From: UBA1858 sp963976865
Lineage (GTDB): Bacteria; Pseudomonadota; Gammaproteobacteria; UBA4575
Direction: 5' to 3'
DNA length: 64,000 nt
Assembly (NCBI GenBank): GCA_963976865.1
Contig: CAXBLY010000002.1
Coordinates: 62,001 to 126,000 of the forward strand
In this document: positions 59,392 to 64,000 of the stretch, one piece after another
Layout of the letters: every line of letters starts with the position of its first letter
How positions within the stretch are numbered: position 1 is the stretch's first letter
Program-made: the position numbers and the translations under genes
The notes under the pieces: model-generated
The model's database searches: none
Told to the model about the DNA's origin: nothing
What the model saw: only the letters and a program-made list of their open reading frames with translations

Positions 59392-60675
59392 ATGAAAAAG
59401 TTAAATCGTAGAGATTTTATAAAATTAGGCGGCGGTTCCATTGTGGCAGGAACAGCGGGCATCACTATCCCCAATATTGCCCTGGGTGCTGCCAAGAAGG
59501 TTGTTGTTATCGGCGGTGGCGCTGGTGGTGCCATTGCTGCCAAGTACATTCGCAAAGCAGACAGCTCAATAGAAGTCACCCTGATTGAAACAAATAAGGA
59601 CTATTACACCTGCTTCATGAGTAATGAAGTCATCGGTGGAAACAGAAAAATTGAAACAATTCGCCATACTTATGAAGGTTTGAAGAAACATGGCATCAAC
59701 GTCGTTCATAGCAAAGCAACAAACGTTGATATCGATGCAAAGAAAGTCAAAACTGAGAGTGGTGATTCGTTTAGCTATGACCGTCTGGTCGTTTCACCAG
59801 GCATTTCTTTCAAATGGGGGGCTGTCGATGGTTATGATGAAGCTGCATCAGATGTTATGCCTCATGCATGGAAAGCCGGAAGCCAGACAACACTGCTACG
59901 TAAACAGATCGAGTCAATGAAAGATGGTGGACTGGTAATTGTTGCGCCTCCGGGCAATCCTTTCCGATGTCCTCCTGGGCCCTACGAGCGTGTATGTCAG
60001 ATTGCACATTACTTAAAGCACAATAAACCTAAATCCAAGATTCTGGTTTTGGATGCAAAAGACAAGTTCTCCAAACAAGGCCTGTTCACTCAAGGCTGGA
60101 AAGCACGATACGACGGCATGATTGATTGGGTGCCTGCTGCAGATACAGGTGGCGGCATAACGTCTGTAAATCCCGGCAACATGACTGTGTCTACTGACTT
60201 TGATGAATATAAAGCTGATGTAGTCAATTTTATCCCGCCCCAGTCTGCCGGGACTATTGCTATCACCGCCGGGCTGACTGACGACTCAGGCTGGTGCCCG
60301 GTTGATTTGGGCACATTTGAGTCCAAGATCCATTCAGGTGTCCACGTTATCGGTGATGCCAGCATCGCGACAGGCATGCCAAAGTCAGGATATGCAGCTA
60401 ATTCACAAGCTAAAGTCTGTGCTGCCGCCATTGTGGCCTCACTGAATGACTTTAAGATGGCAGATCCATCTTATGTCAATACATGTTATAGCTTAATTGC
60501 CCCAGACTACGGTATTTCTGTAGCAGATGTCTACAGACTTGCCGAAGACCGAGCCAGCATAACCAGTGTTGCCGGTGGCCTGACTCCAAGCGACGCGAGT
60601 GCAGATGCATTACAGCGCGAGGTTCAATATGCCTATAGCTGGTATGACAATATTGTCGCTGACATGTTTGGCTAA
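59392..60675 (+). CDS. fccB: sulfide dehydrogenase flavoprotein subunit
   Basis: FAD-dependent flavocytochrome c sulfide dehydrogenase subunit that oxidises sulfide to polysulfide/sulfur. The 427-residue product (ATG 59392 with a GGAG upstream) has a Tat-type signal NRRDFIKLGGGSIVAGTAG, the dinucleotide fold VVVIGGGAGGAIAAKYIRKAD, the covalent-FAD Cys segment NKDYYTCFMSNEVIGG (C74), the redox Cys at NPFRCPPGPYERVCQ (C193, C202) and GWCPVDLGTFESKIHSGVHVIGDAS near the C-terminal side. These fit FccB (FCSD) well. It is exported folded with FccA, and the operon ends in a strong terminator. Confidence 0.95.
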   Translation: MKKLNRRDFIKLGGGSIVAGTAGITIPNIALGAAKKVVVIGGGAGGAIAAKYIRKADSSIEVTLIETNKDYYTCFMSNEVIGGNRKIETIRHTYEGLKKHGINVVHSKATNVDIDAKKVKTESGDSFSYDRLVVSPGISFKWGAVDGYDEAASDVMPHAWKAGSQTTLLRKQIESMKDGGLVIVAPPGNPFRCPPGPYERVCQIAHYLKHNKPKSKILVLDAKDKFSKQGLFTQGWKARYDGMIDWVPAADTGGGITSVNPGNMTVSTDFDEYKADVVNFIPPQSAGTIAITAGLTDDSGWCPVDLGTFESKIHSGVHVIGDASIATGMPKSGYAANSQAKVCAAAIVASLNDFKMADPSYVNTCYSLIAPDYGISVADVYRLAEDRASITSVAGGLTPSDASADALQREVQYAYSWYDNIVADMFG

Positions 60676-60696
60676 ACACATCTTCAAGCACTGCCT

Positions 60697-60725
60697 AAAA
60701 AGCGGAGCTAGTAGCTCCGCTTTTT
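60697..60725 (+). terminator. intrinsic terminator after fccB
   Basis: AGCGGAGCT and AGCTCCGCT form a 9-bp perfect stem with a 3-nt loop, extended by AAAA/TTTT on both sides, and the plus strand continues with TTTTT. It starts 22 bp after the fccB stop codon, and it can also act on the minus strand. Confidence 0.92.
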
Positions 60726-60757
60726 ATTTGTCTGATATTTTTAGCTAGAATTGTTTC

Positions 60758-63700
60758 GTGAATTACCTTAAAGCCTCATTACCCAACGACAAACAGCCCA
60801 TAAAGCACTGGGGACAACTCTATGGTTGCGCACGTGGATTAATAATCAATGATGCTGTCAACCAGCATGACGGGTTAGTTGTGGTACTCACAGCAGACTC
60901 ACTTTCAAGCATCATCACATACAACGAAACAAAATTTTTCAATCAGGATAAAACTGAATTCCTCAGCTTCCCGGAATGGGAAACTTTGCCTTATGATATT
61001 TTTTCACCGCATGAAGATATTGTTTCAGACAGAATCACAACATTACACAGACTGCCTCAGTTAACTCACGGCGTACTGGTGCTGCCTGTTACTACATGCA
61101 TGCAGCGGGTTGCGCCAAAAAACTTCATTACTGAGATTTCATTACATATCAAGATTGGCGATGTTATCGAGCTGGATCATTTACGCACTTCACTGGCAGC
61201 AGCGGGGTATCATCACGTATCACAGGTAGTAACACGCGGAGAATTTACTGTACGTGGCTCAATTGTTGATTTTTTTCCCATGGGATCAAATCACCCTTAT
61301 CGCCTGGAATTTTTTGACAACGAAGTAGAAACGATTCGCACATTTGATCCAGAGAAACAGACTTCACTAGTCAAGCTAACAGAAATCAGCCTATTACCCG
61401 CTCACGAATTTCCAAGCGATGAGCAGGCAATCAAAGAGTTTCGTCGTCGCTACCGGGAAAAAATTGAAGGTGATCCAAACAAAAGCATTATCTATAAAGA
61501 AGTAAGTAACGGTAATTTCCCTCCAGGAATTGAATACTACTTACCATTATTTTTTGACAAGACATACACACTATTTGATTACCTGCCAAAAAATACATTA
61601 TTTATTTTGCATGAAAATGCATTGGATGTCGCTGATGAGTTTGAATCAGAACTCTATTCTCGTTATGAACAACGTCGTCACGATATAGAGCGCCCTATTC
61701 TGAAACCTAAAGAAATTTACATTTCAGCAGACGAAACCAGGGAAAATATCGAGCAGTTTTTGCGCGTACAGTTAAACAGTAACAAGTATCAAAATACCCA
61801 GGACGATATTTTCACCAATTATCCAAGCTCCACATTACCTGCTATTAACATAGATTCACGCCTGGAAGACCCTGCAATGCAACTGCGTCAATTTATGCAA
61901 TCTAAAAATAGGACCATTGTATTCGCGGCAGAATCTCTGGGCAGACGAGAATACGTTAACGAAACCTTGCGCAGTCTGAATATCAAACCAAGCATCCAGG
62001 AAAACTGGCATGCATTTACACAAAGCAATGATGCCATCAACTTGCTGGTCGCCCCTATTGATGATTCAGTGGATTTGCCCGAACACGGCATTACCATCAT
62101 TGCCGAACGCCAGTTATTTGGTAATCGTGTCAGGCAAGCCAACAAGCGCAAACGTACGCGTGATGCCGATGCCATCGTACGCAACCTGAATGACCTTACT
62201 GAAGGCTCTCCTGTCGTACATGAAGATCACGGTGTTGGGCGTTACATAGGTTTGCAGTCATTGAATATTCAGGGACTGGAAACTGAATTTTTAACTCTAG
62301 AATATATGGGTGGGGACAAACTTTATGTTCCCGTTGCCAACCTGCATTTAGTCAGCCGATACACGGGTGCCGACAACGAGAGTGCACCCTGGCATAAACT
62401 AGGTTCGGATTTGTGGTCCAGGGTCAAACAAAAGGCCGCAGAAAAAGCACGTGACGTCGCTGCTGAACTATTAGATGTATACGCACGCAGAGAAGCAAGG
62501 CAAGGCATTCATTATGATATTACCATACATGACTATGTCACCTTCGCAGCCAGCTTCCCTTTTGAGGAAACACCAGACCAGCAAACTGCAATAGAAAGCG
62601 TATTAGCTGACATGGACTCAAAAAGACCCATGGATAGAGTTGTGTGTGGTGACGTTGGATTTGGAAAAACAGAAGTTGCCATGCGCGCTGCTTTTATTGC
62701 TGTTAGTAACGGTAAACAAGTCGCTGTACTTGTTCCAACCACCCTGTTAGCACAACAGCATTACCAGACATTTCTGGACAGGTTTGCTGAATGGCCAGTT
62801 AATATAGAGTCATTATCCCGATTCAGCTCAGCAAAAAAACAAAAAGAGACTATCGCTTCATTAAAAGATGGAAAACTGGATATTGTAATCGGCACACATA
62901 AACTGTTTAGCGCGGATATAAAATACAAGAATCTGGGTCTGATTATAATTGATGAAGAACAGCGTTTTGGTGTACGCCACAAGGAAAAACTAAAAGCATT
63001 ACGTGCAGAAGCAGATATCTTAACTTTAACGGCCACCCCTATTCCACGCACACTCAACATGTCTTTGAGCGGCTTAAGAGACCTGTCCATTATCGCGACA
63101 CCACCCAATCACCGTCATGCGATTAAGACATTTGTTTCCGAATGGAATGATGCAAATATAAAAGAAGCCTGTACACGCGAAATCAAACGCGGCGGGCAGA
63201 TTTATTTCCTGCACAATGAAGTTAAGACAATAGAGAAAGTCACTAAAGAGTTACAGGAGTTACTGCCCAATGCCTCTATCCGCTTTGCACATGGACAAAT
63301 GTCGGAGCGGGAACTCGAGCAGGTAATGCTGGACTTCTACCATACACGATTCAGTATATTGGTAGCTACCACCATTATAGAAAGCGGACTGGATGTGCCG
63401 AGCGCAAATACAATCATTATTAACCGGGCAGACAAACTAGGTTTATCCCAGCTGCATCAATTACGTGGTCGCGTGGGCCGCTCACATCACCGGGCGTACG
63501 CCTATTTAATCACTCCACACAGAAAAGCGATGACTGCAGATGCCATCAAACGACTGGATGCAATCGAATCGCTTGAAGAACTCGGCGTAGGGTTTACACT
63601 GGCCACGCATGATCTGGAGATTCGCGGCGCAGGCGAGCTATTGGGCGAAGACCAAAGTGGTCAAATCCATGAGATCGGCTATGCCATGTATAATGAGTTA

Positions 63701-64000
63701 CTCTCGCGTGCTGTAAGCGCATTAAAATCTGGCGATCTGCCACAACTGGACAGGCCTCTGGACCATGGATTGGAAGTCGATCTGGGAGAACCGGCATTGT
63801 TGCCTGAAGACTATGTCCCGGATGTACATATGCGGCTGGTATTGTACAAACGTATTGCAAGTGCCGCAGATGAAAATGAATTAAAAGAATTGCAGACTGA
63901 ACTTATTGATCGTTTCGGGCTACTTCCTCCTTCAGCGAAAAATCTCTTTATTACAACGGAACTAAAGCTGTTTGCTGGCAGTCTGGGTATTAACAAGATT
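60758..64000 (+). CDS. mfd: transcription-repair coupling factor Mfd, 3' end outside window
   Basis: DNA translocase that dislodges stalled RNA polymerase and recruits UvrA. The frame is open from GTG 60758 to the window end: about 1081 codons, so roughly the last 70-80 residues are missing. The UvrB-homology part reads FPEWETLPYDIFSPHEDIVSDRI near the start, the RNAP-interaction region SPVVHEDHGVGRY lies near residue 500, and the motor has Walker A GDVGFGKTEVA (631-641), Walker B DEEQRFGV (732-739), TLTATPIPRTLNM and QLRGRVGRSHHRAYAYL. ATG alternatives are absent nearby; GTG start has a weak Shine-Dalgarno. Confidence 0.95.
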   Translation, partial: MNYLKASLPNDKQPIKHWGQLYGCARGLIINDAVNQHDGLVVVLTADSLSSIITYNETKFFNQDKTEFLSFPEWETLPYDIFSPHEDIVSDRITTLHRLPQLTHGVLVLPVTTCMQRVAPKNFITEISLHIKIGDVIELDHLRTSLAAAGYHHVSQVVTRGEFTVRGSIVDFFPMGSNHPYRLEFFDNEVETIRTFDPEKQTSLVKLTEISLLPAHEFPSDEQAIKEFRRRYREKIEGDPNKSIIYKEVSNGNFPPGIEYYLPLFFDKTYTLFDYLPKNTLFILHENALDVADEFESELYSRYEQRRHDIERPILKPKEIYISADETRENIEQFLRVQLNSNKYQNTQDDIFTNYPSSTLPAINIDSRLEDPAMQLRQFMQSKNRTIVFAAESLGRREYVNETLRSLNIKPSIQENWHAFTQSNDAINLLVAPIDDSVDLPEHGITIIAERQLFGNRVRQANKRKRTRDADAIVRNLNDLTEGSPVVHEDHGVGRYIGLQSLNIQGLETEFLTLEYMGGDKLYVPVANLHLVSRYTGADNESAPWHKLGSDLWSRVKQKAAEKARDVAAELLDVYARREARQGIHYDITIHDYVTFAASFPFEETPDQQTAIESVLADMDSKRPMDRVVCGDVGFGKTEVAMRAAFIAVSNGKQVAVLVPTTLLAQQHYQTFLDRFAEWPVNIESLSRFSSAKKQKETIASLKDGKLDIVIGTHKLFSADIKYKNLGLIIIDEEQRFGVRHKEKLKALRAEADILTLTATPIPRTLNMSLSGLRDLSIIATPPNHRHAIKTFVSEWNDANIKEACTREIKRGGQIYFLHNEVKTIEKVTKELQELLPNASIRFAHGQMSERELEQVMLDFYHTRFSILVATTIIESGLDVPSANTIIINRADKLGLSQLHQLRGRVGRSHHRAYAYLITPHRKAMTADAIKRLDAIESLEELGVGFTLATHDLEIRGAGELLGEDQSGQIHEIGYAMYNELLSRAVSALKSGDLPQLDRPLDHGLEVDLGEPALLPEDYVPDVHMRLVLYKRIASAADENELKELQTELIDRFGLLPPSAKNLFITTELKLFAGSLGINKI

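Overview
This window is a contiguous piece of chromosome from a moderately AT-rich bacterium, almost certainly a gammaproteobacterium with a chemolithotrophic sulfur-oxidising life style. The gammaproteobacterial call rests on gene order: surE-pcm-yqaA-nlpD, comEC-exbB-exbD-msbA-lpxK-ycaR-kdsB, a full System I ccmABCDEFGHI set, lolC/E-lolD, and aguA-aguB. The sulfur call rests on a complete flavocytochrome c sulfide dehydrogenase pair (fccA-fccB) beside a NapC/NirT-type tetraheme cytochrome and the ccm operon. I cannot place it to genus from sequence alone. No rRNA, tRNA, CRISPR, prophage or transposase gene was seen. Two genes run off the window edges: a TraB/GumN-like protein on the left and mfd on the right.

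Layout. 0-8.4 kb is housekeeping: TraB-like (partial), thrC-hom-alaC (threonine and alanine synthesis), an Mth938-domain protein, nlpD-yqaA-pcm-surE and an Smr-domain protein. 8.4-26 kb is the distinctive part: sixteen minus-strand genes plus apbE at their upstream end. Read 5' to 3' they are apbE, a large HzsA-like c-type cytochrome lipoprotein, a small lipoprotein with an unusual heme-like motif, two outer-membrane barrel proteins, a TlpA-like thioredoxin, DUF4266, DUF3570, a secreted coiled-coil protein, three TPR proteins, a small secreted protein, an ExbB-like and two ExbD-like proteins, an AgmX/TonB-like protein and a GspC-like PDZ protein. It looks like an inner-membrane proton-driven motor of the TolQR/ExbBD/AglRQS type, a periplasm-spanning TPR and TonB-like coupling set related in architecture to the myxobacterial Agl/Glt machinery, and an outer-membrane/extracytoplasmic redox set (heme, FMN, thiol). 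I regard this locus as the most interesting content of the window.

26-50.8 kb mixes single genes and small operons: moeA, a metallo-beta-lactamase-fold lipoprotein, the lipid A/KDO export and synthesis block with exbBD and comEC, a DUF2062 protein, a PhyH dioxygenase, a GIY-YIG protein, lolDC/E, aguAB with a sodium:solute symporter, and a tungstate/molybdate-type binding protein with a porin and a ModE-like regulator. Three large intergenic arrays (29.2-29.9, 37.7-38.3 and 45.8-46.3 kb) are built from one short palindromic core, but with different tandem periods (50, 36 within about 209, and 153 bp).

50.9-64 kb is the c-type cytochrome block: ccmI-H-G-F-E-D-C-B-A (minus; ccmD is only 50 codons), then divergently napC-like, fccA and fccB, a strong terminator, and mfd. 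Ccm supplies heme attachment for FccA, the NapC-like protein and, by inference, the multiheme lipoprotein of the 8-26 kb locus. moeA and the tungstate/molybdate genes would serve molybdo- or tungsto-enzymes that lie outside the window.
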